NCBI GenBank assembly: GCA_019739225.1
Contig: JAHHDT010000005.1
Span: 558,001 to 622,000 of the forward strand
DNA from: Aquamicrobium sp.
GTDB lineage: Bacteria > Pseudomonadota > Alphaproteobacteria > Rhizobiales > Rhizobiaceae
Reading direction: 5' to 3'
Length of the DNA stretch: 64,000 nt
Positions 46,298 to 54,579 of the stretch are shown here, piece by piece. The translations under genes were made by a program, and so were the position numbers. Within the stretch, counting starts at the first letter, position 1. Each line of letters begins with the position of its first letter. The notes beneath the pieces were generated by a model, which worked only from the letters and a program-made list of their open reading frames with translations, made no database searches and was not told where the DNA came from.

Positions 46298-46915
46298 ATG
46301 CTGACCCTGTTTCATTCGCCGGGAAGCTGCTCGAATGGCATTCTCTATCTCCTCAATGAAATCGGGGCCGAGCATAAGGTCTCCGTGGTCAACGTTCTCG
46401 CCGGCGACCAGAGGAAGGAGGCCTATCTGAGCCTGAACCCGAAGGGGAAGGTTCCGGCGCTGCGGCTCGATGATGGTGAGGTGCTGACCGAATTCCAGAC
46501 GATCGCGTTCTGGCTCGCGTGTTCCTTCCCGCAGGCGGGCCTGTGGCCGGAGGACACAATGGAGCAGGCGCGCACGCTCGAACTCCTGGATTTCATCGTC
46601 GGCTCGGTGCACATGCGCGGTCGCACATTCATCAGGATGCCTCACAAATTCGTGGACGACCCCGCATGCCACGCTGCGCTTCAAGCCCATGGGCGCCAGC
46701 AGGTCGCCAACGGGCTGGCGCAGATCGAGGCCACGCTTGGGGGCAAGCCGTTCCTGCTGGGACGTTTCGGCATAGCGGACGCCGCTGCACTCTACGTCCT
46801 CGACTGGGCCGTGCGCGACGACATCGAACTGAGCAGCGCGCTTGTCGCGTACCGGGAACGGCTGCGCGCGCGGCCGGCCTTCGCTGCCTCTGCCGGCAAC
46901 TGGGCCGCGGTCTAG
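46298..46915 (+). CDS. Glutathione S-transferase-family protein
   Basis: 205 residues. A thioredoxin-like N-domain (LTLFHSPGSCSNGILYLLNEIGA, with serine/cysteine near residue 10 as in beta-class GSTs; LNPKGKVPAL with the cis-proline; LTEFQTIAFWLA) and a helical C-domain (GKPFLLGRFGIADAAALYVL, the N-capping motif). As the last gene of the enzyme run, it could be a glutathione-dependent isomerase of a ring-cleavage product, or it could detoxify electrophiles (inference). The start at 46298 is chosen over upstream in-frame codons because it begins the thioredoxin fold directly. Confidence 0.88.
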   Translation: MLTLFHSPGSCSNGILYLLNEIGAEHKVSVVNVLAGDQRKEAYLSLNPKGKVPALRLDDGEVLTEFQTIAFWLACSFPQAGLWPEDTMEQARTLELLDFIVGSVHMRGRTFIRMPHKFVDDPACHAALQAHGRQQVANGLAQIEATLGGKPFLLGRFGIADAAALYVLDWAVRDDIELSSALVAYRERLRARPAFAASAGNWAAV

Positions 46916-46940
46916 AAACCGTCTCCCAGCCCTTGCAGCG

Positions 46941-47498
46941 TCACTGCGGCATCGAGGAGAGGTGAGACAGCAGCTCGGCGACATTGGCCGCGCCGCATTT
47001 CTTCAACAATCGCGCGCGATAGGCCTCGACCGTGCGCGGCGATATGGCGAGCATGCGCGCGATCTCCTTGGAGGTGCGGCCTTCGCCCAGATGCATGACG
47101 ATCTGGCGTTCTCGGGTGGTGAGGTCGAGTACCGGGCGGGTCTCCGACAGATCGGCGAAGCTCCAGACCGCGCGGCGCAACGGATCGTCGTCGGGTGTCA
47201 GCGAGTGGCCGCGCACCCGGCACCAGAACAGCGTGCCGTCCTTGCGCGCCATGATGCGCTCGTCGGAATAGCGGTTGTTCTTTTTGAGCGGTGCGACGCC
47301 GACATCGCGAATGCGTACGAACTCCTCGAAGGAGGGGTAGAGGATGGCGAAGGACCTGTCGGTCAGTTCGTCGCGCCCATAGCCGAACATCTCCGCAAAG
47401 CGCGGATTGCAGGCGCGGATGACGCGGCTTTCCGTGACCACGAGCCCGATCGGCGCATGCTCGAACGCCAGCTCGCGGATGTTTTCGGCCCAACTCAT
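46941..47498 (-). CDS. PAS-LuxR transcriptional regulator
   Basis: 185 residues: an N-terminal PAS domain (about 8-115: HAPIGLVVTESRVIRACNPRFAEMFGYGRDEL, ARKDGTLFWCRVRGHSL) and a C-terminal LuxR/FixJ-type HTH (about 125-180: LTTRERQIVMHLGEGRTSKEIARMLAISPRTVEAYRARLLKK). There is no receiver domain, so the signal is sensed directly by the PAS domain. ATG at 47498 is preferred over the long upstream frame, which overlaps the divergent promoter. It is divergent from the branched-chain-type importer operon and is its probable regulator. Confidence 0.9.
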   Translation of the reverse strand: MSWAENIRELAFEHAPIGLVVTESRVIRACNPRFAEMFGYGRDELTDRSFAILYPSFEEFVRIRDVGVAPLKKNNRYSDERIMARKDGTLFWCRVRGHSLTPDDDPLRRAVWSFADLSETRPVLDLTTRERQIVMHLGEGRTSKEIARMLAISPRTVEAYRARLLKKCGAANVAELLSHLSSMPQ

Positions 47499-47502
47499 GA
47501 TG

Positions 47503-47528
47503 CGTATTTCTACCGTTCGTATTCCTAC
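47503..47528. promoter_or_regulatory. Direct repeats in the divergent regulator/importer gap
   Basis: cgtatttctac (47503-47513) and cgtattcctac (47518-47528) are 11-bp direct repeats with one mismatch, spaced by 15 bp start to start. They lie immediately upstream of the PAS-LuxR start and about 95 bp before the binding-protein gene. They could be regulator half-sites. Confidence 0.4.
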
Positions 47529-47622
47529 GATATTGCAGGTTCCGGTACCCCGAAACGATAATAGCCGCCAGACCGAACCGCGCCAGTCGCAGCGTTCCGT
47601 CATACTCTGGGAGGAGACCATC

Positions 47623-48819
47623 ATGAAGAAGCTTTTTGCCGCGCTGGCCGTGGCGACCGCGCTTACGGGCATGCCGGCCCTGGCGCAGGACGACACGGTT
47701 CGCATTGCTCTGCTTCACGGCCTGTCGGGTTCGCCGCTGGAAGCCTATTCCAAGCAGACACATACCGGCTTCGAGCTCGGCCTCAAATACGCCACCGACG
47801 GCACGATGGAGGTCAAGGGCCGCAAGATCGAGCTGATCGTCAAGGACACGCAGTTCAAGCCCGATGTCGCCCGCGCCCTGCTGGCCGAAGCCTATGGCGA
47901 CGACGATGCGCTGATCGCCGTCGGGGATACGTCCTCGGGCGTGGCGTTGTCGATGCTGCCCGTCGCCGAGGAATACGAGAAGATCCTGCTTGTCGAGCCG
48001 GCCGTGGCCGACGGGCTCACCGGGCCGGATTCCAACCGCTATGTCTTCAAGACCTCGCGCAACTCGTCCATGGACATGCAGGCGCAGGCGCTTGCGCTCA
48101 ACCCGGACGAGAACCTCTACGTCGCGACGCTGGCGCAGGACTATGCGTTCGGGCGCGATGGCGTGTCGGCGTTCAAGGCGGCACTCGACGGCACCGGCGC
48201 CCATATCGTTGCCGAGGAATACGTTCCGCAGCAGACGACCGACTTCACCGCCACGATCGAGCGGCTGACGGCGGCGCTGAAGGATCAGCCCGGCCGCAAG
48301 GTGATCATGATCTACGTCGCCGGCATCGACGCGATGACGCCGCTGGCCGGTGCCGGTCTCGACCGCTACGACATCGAGCTCTCCACCGGCGGCAACATCC
48401 TGCCGGCCCTCGTCGCCTACAAGCAGGTGCCGGGCATGGAAGGCGCGATCTATTATTACTACGAGGCGCCGGACAATCCGGTGAACGACTGGCTCGTCGA
48501 GCAGCATCAAGAACGCTTCGGCTCGCCGCCAGACTTCTTCACCGCCGGCGGCATGGCTTCCGCCATGGCCATCGTCACCGCCCTCGAAAAGGCCGAGGAG
48601 TGGGACACCGAAACGCTGATCGCTACAATGGAAGGCATGACCTTCGACACCCCGAAGGGACAGATGACCTTCAGGCCCGAAGACCACCAGGCCCTGCAGT
48701 CGATGTACCACTTCAAGATCAAGGTGGAGGACGGTGTCGACTGGGCGGTGCCGGAACTGGTCCGCGAGATCAAGGCCGAAGAGATGGATATTCCGGTCGG
48801 CCGGAACAATCAGGAGTAG
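47623..48819 (+). CDS. Branched-chain-amino-acid-type ABC transporter binding protein
   Basis: 398 residues with a signal peptide (MKKLFAALAVATALTGMPALA). LivJ/AmiC-type periplasmic fold: VRIALLHGLSGSPLEAYSKQTHTGFELGLKYATDG, KDTQFKPDVARALLAEAYGDDDALIAVG, RYVFKTSRNSSMDMQAQ, ATLAQDYAFGRDG and FFTAGGMASAMAIV. GGAGGAG lies 8 bp before the ATG. Such proteins bind amino acids, amides, urea or aromatic acids; the ligand is not evident. Confidence 0.92.
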   Translation: MKKLFAALAVATALTGMPALAQDDTVRIALLHGLSGSPLEAYSKQTHTGFELGLKYATDGTMEVKGRKIELIVKDTQFKPDVARALLAEAYGDDDALIAVGDTSSGVALSMLPVAEEYEKILLVEPAVADGLTGPDSNRYVFKTSRNSSMDMQAQALALNPDENLYVATLAQDYAFGRDGVSAFKAALDGTGAHIVAEEYVPQQTTDFTATIERLTAALKDQPGRKVIMIYVAGIDAMTPLAGAGLDRYDIELSTGGNILPALVAYKQVPGMEGAIYYYYEAPDNPVNDWLVEQHQERFGSPPDFFTAGGMASAMAIVTALEKAEEWDTETLIATMEGMTFDTPKGQMTFRPEDHQALQSMYHFKIKVEDGVDWAVPELVREIKAEEMDIPVGRNNQE

Positions 48820-48835
48820 CGGTAAGCGCCGCGCT

Positions 48836-48962
48836 GCCCCTCATCCGACCCTTCGGGCCACCTTCTCCCCGTAAACGGGGAGAAGGGACAAGCGGCAACG
48901 CTGCGGCCAGTCTTCCTCTCCCCCGTTTGCGGGGAGAGGATGCCGGCAGGCAGGTGAGGGGC
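48836..48962. repeat. Palindromic intergenic element, family B copy 2
   Basis: 127 bp nearly identical to 9470-9595, with the same inverted ends (gcccctcatccg / ggtgaggggc) and two internal ccccg...cgggg hairpins. It lies in the gap between the binding-protein and livG-type genes, inside the operon. Confidence 0.85.
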
Positions 48963-48994
48963 AGCGCCGACTTTCCCCGAAAAGAGTTGCTCTC

Positions 48995-49762
48995 GTGACT
49001 ACGCCCTCTCTCCGCACCGAAAACCTGACGATCCGTTTTGGCGGCCATGCGGCGGTCAACGGCGTGACCTGCGCGTTCCAGCCGGGCGAGCTGACGGTGA
49101 TCGTCGGACCGAACGGGGCCGGCAAGACGACGTGGTTCAACCTCGTCTCGGGACAGTTGAAGCCGACCGAGGGGCGCATCTTCAAAGGCGACGAGGACAT
49201 TTCCGCGCTCTCCCCGTCGGCGCGGGCAAAGGGCGGCATCGGCCGCGCGTTCCAGCTCACCAACCTGTTTCCAAAACTCACCGTGCTGGAGAATGTGAGG
49301 CTTGCCGTGCAGGCCAGAGCGGGGCAGGGCGCGCGCATCTTCACGCGTGCCGCCGGACTTACCGACATACGCGATAAGGCCTACGGCTTCGTCGAAGCGA
49401 CCAGACTGGCCCCTGTCGCGCATCTGCCTGCCTCGGCCCTGCCGCATGGCGACCAGCGCAAGCTGGAGGTCGCGCTTCTGATGGCAATGGAGCCGGACAT
49501 CTTCATGTTCGACGAGCCGACGGCGGGCATGTCGGTCGATGAGGCTCCGGCGATCCTGCAACTGGTCGCCGAACTCAAGAAGGACCGTTCCAAGACCATT
49601 CTGCTGGTGGAGCACAAGATGGACGTGGTGCGCGCGCTCGCAGACCGCATCGTGGTCCTGCACAATGGCGAACTCGTTGCCGACGGCCGGCCGAACGAAG
49701 TGATGACGCTGCCGATTGTGCGCGAGATCTATCTCGGCGTCGGTGCGGAGGAGGTGGCATGA
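48995..49762 (+). CDS. livG: ABC transporter ATPase, LivG-type
   Basis: 255 residues starting with GTG at 48995. Seen: LTIRFGGHAAVNGV, Walker A GPNGAGKTT, GRAFQLTNLFPKLTVLENV, the signature-equivalent LPHGDQRKLEVALLMA (a variant of LSxGxQ), Walker B IFMFDEPTAGM and LLVEHKMDVV. It overlaps livF by 4 bp. LivG is used as a family-type name, not as proof of leucine transport. Confidence 0.92.
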   Translation: MTTPSLRTENLTIRFGGHAAVNGVTCAFQPGELTVIVGPNGAGKTTWFNLVSGQLKPTEGRIFKGDEDISALSPSARAKGGIGRAFQLTNLFPKLTVLENVRLAVQARAGQGARIFTRAAGLTDIRDKAYGFVEATRLAPVAHLPASALPHGDQRKLEVALLMAMEPDIFMFDEPTAGMSVDEAPAILQLVAELKKDRSKTILLVEHKMDVVRALADRIVVLHNGELVADGRPNEVMTLPIVREIYLGVGAEEVA

Positions 49763-50478
49763 GCGCGCCGATCCTGCGCATCGAGGATGTTTATACCGAC
49801 ATCGCACAGTATCGCATTCTGCATGGCATTTCGCTCGACGTGCCGGAGGGCGGCGTGCACGTGCTGCTCGGCCGCAACGGGGCCGGCAAAACCACGACGC
49901 TGCGCACGATCATGGGCCTCTGGCAGGCGCGGTCCGGCAGGATCGTCTTCCGCGGTCAGGACATCACGGCCATGCGCACGCCCGACATTGCCAGGCTGGG
50001 CGTGGCGTTCGTGCCGGAGAACATGGGCATCTTCGGTGGCCTCACGGTCGAGGAAAACATGCGCCTCGCCGCGACCGGCGGCCGGTTCGACGACGAGCGT
50101 TTGCAACGCGTCTTCACACTCTTTCCTGCGATGGAGAAATTCTGGGACCGGCAGGCTTATGCGCTTTCCGGCGGACAGAAGCAGATGCTCGCCATCTCCC
50201 GCGCCATCATCGAGAAGCGCGATCTGATCCTCATCGACGAGCCGACCAAGGGACTGGCGCCTGCCATCATCCGCGCGATGATCGACGCCTTCCGCGACAT
50301 CGCACGCGAGACGACCATCCTGCTGGTCGAGCAGAACTTCCTCTTTGCCCGCGCACTCGGCGAAACAGTCGCCGTGATCGACGACGGCCGCATCGTCCAC
50401 CGCGGCTCCATGGCCGAGCTCGCGGGCGACGAGGCGCTCCAGAACCGTTTCCTCAGCCTGTCTATGGAAGCGCATTGA
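49759..50478 (+). CDS. livF: ABC transporter ATPase, LivF-type
   Basis: 239 residues. Walker A GRNGAGKTT, GVAFVPENMGIFGGLTVEENM (family LivF motif), signature LSGGQKQMLAISRA, Walker B LILIDEPTKGLAP and LLVEQNF. Start ATGA overlaps the livG stop. It is followed by a family C palindrome before the permease gene. Confidence 0.93.
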   Translation: MSAPILRIEDVYTDIAQYRILHGISLDVPEGGVHVLLGRNGAGKTTTLRTIMGLWQARSGRIVFRGQDITAMRTPDIARLGVAFVPENMGIFGGLTVEENMRLAATGGRFDDERLQRVFTLFPAMEKFWDRQAYALSGGQKQMLAISRAIIEKRDLILIDEPTKGLAPAIIRAMIDAFRDIARETTILLVEQNFLFARALGETVAVIDDGRIVHRGSMAELAGDEALQNRFLSLSMEAH

Positions 50479-50508
50479 GGATGTTGGTTATGTATGCGCT
50501 CTGTCACG

Positions 50509-50667
50509 CCCCCCTCTGTCCTGCCGGACATCTCCCCCACAAGGAGGGAGATCAGCCGGCCGCGCGGCTTTCGCCAATCGCCGACCTTGCCGAGCGCTCG
50601 GTGAGCGGTCTGAAACCCGATCTCCCCCCTTGCGGGGGAGATGTCCGGCAGGACAGAGGGGGGCAAC
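50509..50667. repeat. Palindromic element, family C copy 2
   Basis: About 159 bp. The outer arms cccccctctgtcctgccgga and tccggcaggacagagggggg are inverted; the inner part of the left arm has a few substitutions compared with copy 1. The centre has ggctttcgccaatcg in the same orientation as at 25459-25620. It lies between livF and livH. Confidence 0.88.
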
Positions 50668-50713
50668 ATAGAGCGGCTTCCTTTGGTCGAACAATCGCGG
50701 GGAAACGGCCAAC

Positions 50714-51709
50714 ATGAAAACCCTCTCCGCCACCTTCGAACGCTTCGGCGGCGTCATGCTTCTGCCGGTCGCGCTCGGCCTCATCGCCTTCGTGCTGATC
50801 GGGCGGCCGTCGACATGGATGACGCTGACCGTTGCCGGGCTCGCCATGGGCATGATGATCTTCCTGATGGCGTCCGGCCTGTCGCTGATCTTCGGCCTCA
50901 TGGATGTCTTGAACTTCGGCCATTCCGCCTTCGTTTCCTTCGGTGCCTTCATCGCGGCGAGTGTGCTTGCGTGGTTCGGCGTCTGGGTATCGGGTGGCAG
51001 CGCGGCCATGAACATTGTCGCACTGATGGCGGCGGTCGCGGCAGCCACCGCATTCGGCGCGCTGGCCGGTTGGGCGTTCGAGCGCATCATCGTCAAGCCG
51101 GTCTACAAGGACCACCTGCGCCAGATACTCATCACCATGGGAGCGCTGATCGTGGCGGAGGAACTCATCCTGATGATCTGGGGCGGCGCGCCGATCCCGG
51201 TGCCGCGTCCGGCTGCGCTGACCGGCTCAATCGTCATCGGCGACGTGGCCATCGAACTCTACCGCATCTTCGCTTTCGCCCTCGGGCTCGTCGTCTACGT
51301 CGCCATGCATTTCGCGCTGAACCGGACCCGCATCGGCCTTCTGATCCGCGCCGGCGTCGAGAACCGGGAAATGGTCGAGGCGCTCGGCTTCCGGATCGAC
51401 CGGCTGTTCATCGCCGTCTTCATGGCCGGGTCCGCGCTGGCCGCGATGGGTGGGGCCATGTGGGCCGGCTATCAGGGGCTGATCACGACTGCCATCGGCT
51501 CGGAGATGATGATCCTCGTCTTCATCGTCGTCATCATCGGCGGGCTTGGCTCCATCGAGGGTTCGCTGCTCGGCGCGATCCTCGTCGGACTGATGGCGAA
51601 CTACGTGGCCTTCCTGTTTCCGAAGTTGTCGCTGGCGTCGAACATGATCCTGATGATGGCGATCCTGCTGTGGCGGCCCTTCGGGCTGAAGCCGGCGGTG
51701 AAGGGGTGA
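50714..51709 (+). CDS. livH: ABC transporter permease, LivH-type
   Basis: 331 residues with about eight membrane segments. Motifs: MMIFLMASGLSLIFGLMDVLNFGHSAFVSFGA (LivH signature), RTRIGLLIRAGVENREMVEALGFRIDRLF (the EAA-type coupling loop) and FIVVIIGGLGSIEGSLLGAILVGL. N-terminal residues 1-25 form a predicted first helix. It is flanked on both sides by family C palindromes within the operon. Confidence 0.92.
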   Translation: MKTLSATFERFGGVMLLPVALGLIAFVLIGRPSTWMTLTVAGLAMGMMIFLMASGLSLIFGLMDVLNFGHSAFVSFGAFIAASVLAWFGVWVSGGSAAMNIVALMAAVAAATAFGALAGWAFERIIVKPVYKDHLRQILITMGALIVAEELILMIWGGAPIPVPRPAALTGSIVIGDVAIELYRIFAFALGLVVYVAMHFALNRTRIGLLIRAGVENREMVEALGFRIDRLFIAVFMAGSALAAMGGAMWAGYQGLITTAIGSEMMILVFIVVIIGGLGSIEGSLLGAILVGLMANYVAFLFPKLSLASNMILMMAILLWRPFGLKPAVKG

Positions 51710-51732
51710 TGTCTTTTATGTTGTTTCTCGAC

Positions 51733-51890
51733 GTTGCTCCCCTCTGTCCTGCCGGACATCTCCCCCACGAGGAGGGAGATCGGCAGCTTCGCGACCGGTG
51801 CTCCTCCTTCGCCGTCAACGATTGGCGAAAGCCGGACGGTCAGGTGATCTCCCCCCTCGTGGGGGAGATGTCCGGCAGGACAGAGGGGGG
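51733..51890. repeat. Palindromic element, family C copy 3 (centre inverted)
   Basis: About 158 bp. The arms gctcccctctgtcctgccgg and ccggcaggacagaggggggc are inverted. The centre reads cgattggcgaaagcc, the reverse complement of the centre of copies 1 and 2, so this copy is inserted in the other orientation. It lies between livH and livM; its right end abuts the livM ribosome site. Confidence 0.88.
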
Positions 51891-51923
51891 CGCGAAGGAA
51901 CGCAAATATCAGGGGAGGATCGC

Positions 51924-53033
51924 ATGATGGCAACGATCAGCGCTTCTCCGGATCAGTCCACCCCGCGCCGCGTGCCTGTCGGACGGCTCGTCGTCTATGG
52001 CGTCGTTCTCGCTGTCGGGCTTTGTCTGATGTTCGCGCCGTTCCTGTTCCCCGACGTTCGGGCGCAGGAGGTGGCGGCGCGCATCTGCGTGTTCATCGTT
52101 CTGGTGGCGAGCTATGACCTGCTGATCGGCTACACCGGCATCGTGTCCTTCGCTCACACGATGTTTTTCGGGTTGGGCGCATACGGGGTGGCGATCGCGC
52201 TGAAAACCGTGGGCGCGGGCTTCGACGCGATCCTGCTTGGCGGGTCGCTCGGCGTGATTGCTGCGCTCGTGCTCGCGGTGCTGATCGGTCTCCTGTCGCT
52301 GCGCGTCAAGGCGATCTTCTTCGCCATGATAACGCTTGCCGCAGCCTCGGTGATGATGGTGCTGGCGAGCCAGCTTTCGGACTTTACCGGCGGCGAGGAC
52401 GGGATGACCTATTCGATCCCGCGCTTCTTCTCGCCGGCGAATACGCTGATCGAGGGCAGCGACGGCAAGGCAATGCGCATTTTCGGCGTCGCCTTGAACG
52501 GCAGGCTTGCGCTGTACTATTTCGTCTTCCTGTCATCGCTGATTCTGTTCCTGGCGATGTTGCGCATTGTCGCCTCACCGCTGGGCACGGTGTTGGAGGC
52601 GATCCGCGAGAACGAGATGCGCGCGGAGGCGATCGGTTATCGTGTCGTGGCCTATCGCACCGCCATCTTCTGCATAGCGGCGGTCGTCGCCGCCCTTGCC
52701 GGTGTCGTGCGGGCGACCTGGCTGCGCTACACCGGTCCGGATGTCGCACTCTCCTTCGACATCATGCTCGACATCCTGCTGATGGTGGTGATCGGCGGCA
52801 TGGGCACCATGTTCGGCGCGGTGATCGGCGTCGTCATCATGACGCTGGCACAGTTCTACCTGAAGGACCTCATGGCGGCCGGCGCGGCGGCAACCGCCGA
52901 CGTGCCGCTGATACCCGACCTGCTGAACCCTGACCGCTGGCTGCTGTGGCTCGGCGTGGTTTTCATCCTGCTCGTCTATTTCTTTCCGGCTGGCATCGCC
53001 GGCACCCTCATGGGCAAGGGAGGCACCAAATGA
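51924..53033 (+). CDS. livM: ABC transporter permease, LivM-type
   Basis: 369 residues with about ten membrane segments. Motifs: LLIGYTGIVSFAHTMFFGLGAYGVAIALK (LivM signature), LRVKAIFFAMITLAAASVMM, GTVLEAIRENEMRAEAIGYRVVAYR (coupling loop) and LLMVVIGGMGTMFGAVIGVV. AGGGGAGGA lies 8-9 bp before the ATG at 51924; the second ATG (51927) is equally possible. The stop overlaps the hydrolase start. Confidence 0.92.
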   Translation: MMATISASPDQSTPRRVPVGRLVVYGVVLAVGLCLMFAPFLFPDVRAQEVAARICVFIVLVASYDLLIGYTGIVSFAHTMFFGLGAYGVAIALKTVGAGFDAILLGGSLGVIAALVLAVLIGLLSLRVKAIFFAMITLAAASVMMVLASQLSDFTGGEDGMTYSIPRFFSPANTLIEGSDGKAMRIFGVALNGRLALYYFVFLSSLILFLAMLRIVASPLGTVLEAIRENEMRAEAIGYRVVAYRTAIFCIAAVVAALAGVVRATWLRYTGPDVALSFDIMLDILLMVVIGGMGTMFGAVIGVVIMTLAQFYLKDLMAAGAAATADVPLIPDLLNPDRWLLWLGVVFILLVYFFPAGIAGTLMGKGGTK

Positions 53034-53869
53034 CCCTGCCGCGTTCGACCTATGTGAACTGCGACGGCTTCGAGGTGCACGTCACCGAATGGGGCGATCC
53101 GCAAAAGCCTGCTTTGGTGATGTGGCATGGACTTGCTCGCACCGGCCGTGATTTCGACGAGGCCGCCGAGGCGCTCAGCGACACCTATTTCGTGATCTGT
53201 CCCGACACGCTCGGGCGCGGCCTGTCGAGCTGGGCGCGCGACTACACGGTCGACTATTCCTATCGGGTGTTCGGCGAGACGGCGCTGGCGGTCCTCGACC
53301 ATTACCGCATCGGCGACCTGCGCTGGGTCGGCACCTCGATGGGTGGTCTGATCGGCGTCACGCTTGCGGCGGGCCCGCTCGCGCAGCGTATCACGCATCT
53401 GGTGATCAACGACATCGGACCCGACATACCGGAGGCCGGCACGGGACGGATCGCCTCCTATGTCGGCAATCCGCCCGTCTACGACACGATCGGCGAACTG
53501 GAGGCATGGCTGCGCGAGAACTACGCGCCGTTCGGCCGCAATAGCGATGCCTTCTGGCGCCGGATGGCGGACACCTCCGCGCGCAGGACAGACGACGGCC
53601 GCGTGACGGTCCACTACGATCCCAACATCGTGTCGCAGTTCACGCACCACAAGTCGGATCTCGACGTGTGGGACTCCTACGACGCAATCACCGCGAAAAC
53701 GCTGCTGATCAGGGGCGAAAGCTCCGACGTGCTGCCCGCGGGCATTGCCGAGGACATGGTGCGGCGAGGGCCGCGCCCGCGTCTCGAGGTCATGCCTGAC
53801 TGCGGCCACGCCCCGACGCTTGCCAGCGACTTCGAGATCGCCATGCTGCGCGACTTCCTCGCGGAGTAG
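53030..53869 (+). CDS. Alpha/beta-fold hydrolase
   Basis: 279 residues. Seen: the oxyanion strand VMWHGLARTGRDF, nucleophile elbow VGTSMGGLIG (G-T-S-M-G, Ser near residue 103), acid region LLIRGESSDVLP and the catalytic histidine in PDCGHAPT near 262. Shape and size resemble MhpC/haloperoxidase-like esterases and C-C hydrolases. It is coupled by an ATGA overlap to livM, so it probably acts on the imported compound, for example an ester or amide (inference). Confidence 0.88.
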   Translation: MTLPRSTYVNCDGFEVHVTEWGDPQKPALVMWHGLARTGRDFDEAAEALSDTYFVICPDTLGRGLSSWARDYTVDYSYRVFGETALAVLDHYRIGDLRWVGTSMGGLIGVTLAAGPLAQRITHLVINDIGPDIPEAGTGRIASYVGNPPVYDTIGELEAWLRENYAPFGRNSDAFWRRMADTSARRTDDGRVTVHYDPNIVSQFTHHKSDLDVWDSYDAITAKTLLIRGESSDVLPAGIAEDMVRRGPRPRLEVMPDCGHAPTLASDFEIAMLRDFLAE

Positions 53870-53880
53870 CTGATCCGCGG

Positions 53881-53905
53881 CTCTGCGAGCCTCAAAGGAC
53901 GCACC
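53881..53905. repeat. Degenerate fragment of the family A palindromic element
   Basis: ctctgcgagcctcaaaggac and the following gcac match one arm of the 6201-6382 element with few differences; the opposite arm is absent. It lies in the 57-bp gap between the hydrolase and host-attachment genes. Confidence 0.5.
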
Positions 53906-53926
53906 CCTGAGAATGCGAGCAGCCAC

Positions 53927-54376
53927 TCAGTCGGCCGTCAAGATTTTCTCGATTTCGTCGATCGTGTGGTTCGTCAGTGTTTTCGACACTTCAGCCACCA
54001 CGCGGTCCTCAACCTCCTTATGGAGCTCCTTGCGAACCTCGCCCATAACCATCGGCGGCGCGACGATCACCAACCGCTTGTAATCGCCACGGTGCGCGGA
54101 CTTGTAGAGGCGCTCGGCAACCTCCTTCGCGAAACGTTCCTTCTCGATCCGGTGCCAGTCGGTCTCCTGCACGGCGCTGCGGTGAACATTGGGTCCGTCG
54201 TTGAAGCGCCCGGGCCTGTCTGTCCCCTGTTCGTGCGTTGGCGGATTGTCGTCGTGCATCTCGCGAAACACTTCGAGATTCGGAAATTTTGCATCGCCTT
54301 CATTGCGAAGGAACAGCGCCTTCTCGCCATCGGCGACGACAACCCACGCGTCGTGCTCCAGCTTGATTCCAGACAT
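53927..54376 (-). CDS. Host-attachment-family protein
   Basis: 149 residues. Seen: the N-terminal strand DAWVVVADGEKALFLRNEGD, the H-E-Q-G-T-D-R-P-G-R linker, HRIEKERFAKEVAERLYK and KRLVIVAPPMVMGEVRKELHKEV. This is the family annotated as protein required for attachment to host cells, described first in Agrobacterium; it is related to release-factor-like (eRF1 domain 3) folds, and a direct role in adhesion is doubtful. Divergent from cysG (about 200 bp between the starts). Confidence 0.85.
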   Translation of the reverse strand: MSGIKLEHDAWVVVADGEKALFLRNEGDAKFPNLEVFREMHDDNPPTHEQGTDRPGRFNDGPNVHRSAVQETDWHRIEKERFAKEVAERLYKSAHRGDYKRLVIVAPPMVMGEVRKELHKEVEDRVVAEVSKTLTNHTIDEIEKILTAD

Positions 54377-54579
54377 GTCCTGCTCCTTTCAGCCTTGTTT
54401 CCGGTTGATCTTTCAACGCTTGCGGATGGTTGGCCGTTCCGTGCTTTGTCCGGTTTGATCGGCATCAGGAGCAAAACTTTGCGTGGCGATGCTGCATGGC
54501 GCAAAAGCGATTGCCAGCCGCGATCCGCCAAGCGAGGCTGTTTCTTCTGAAAACCGGCCGAGGCAGCGACAATCCGGCC

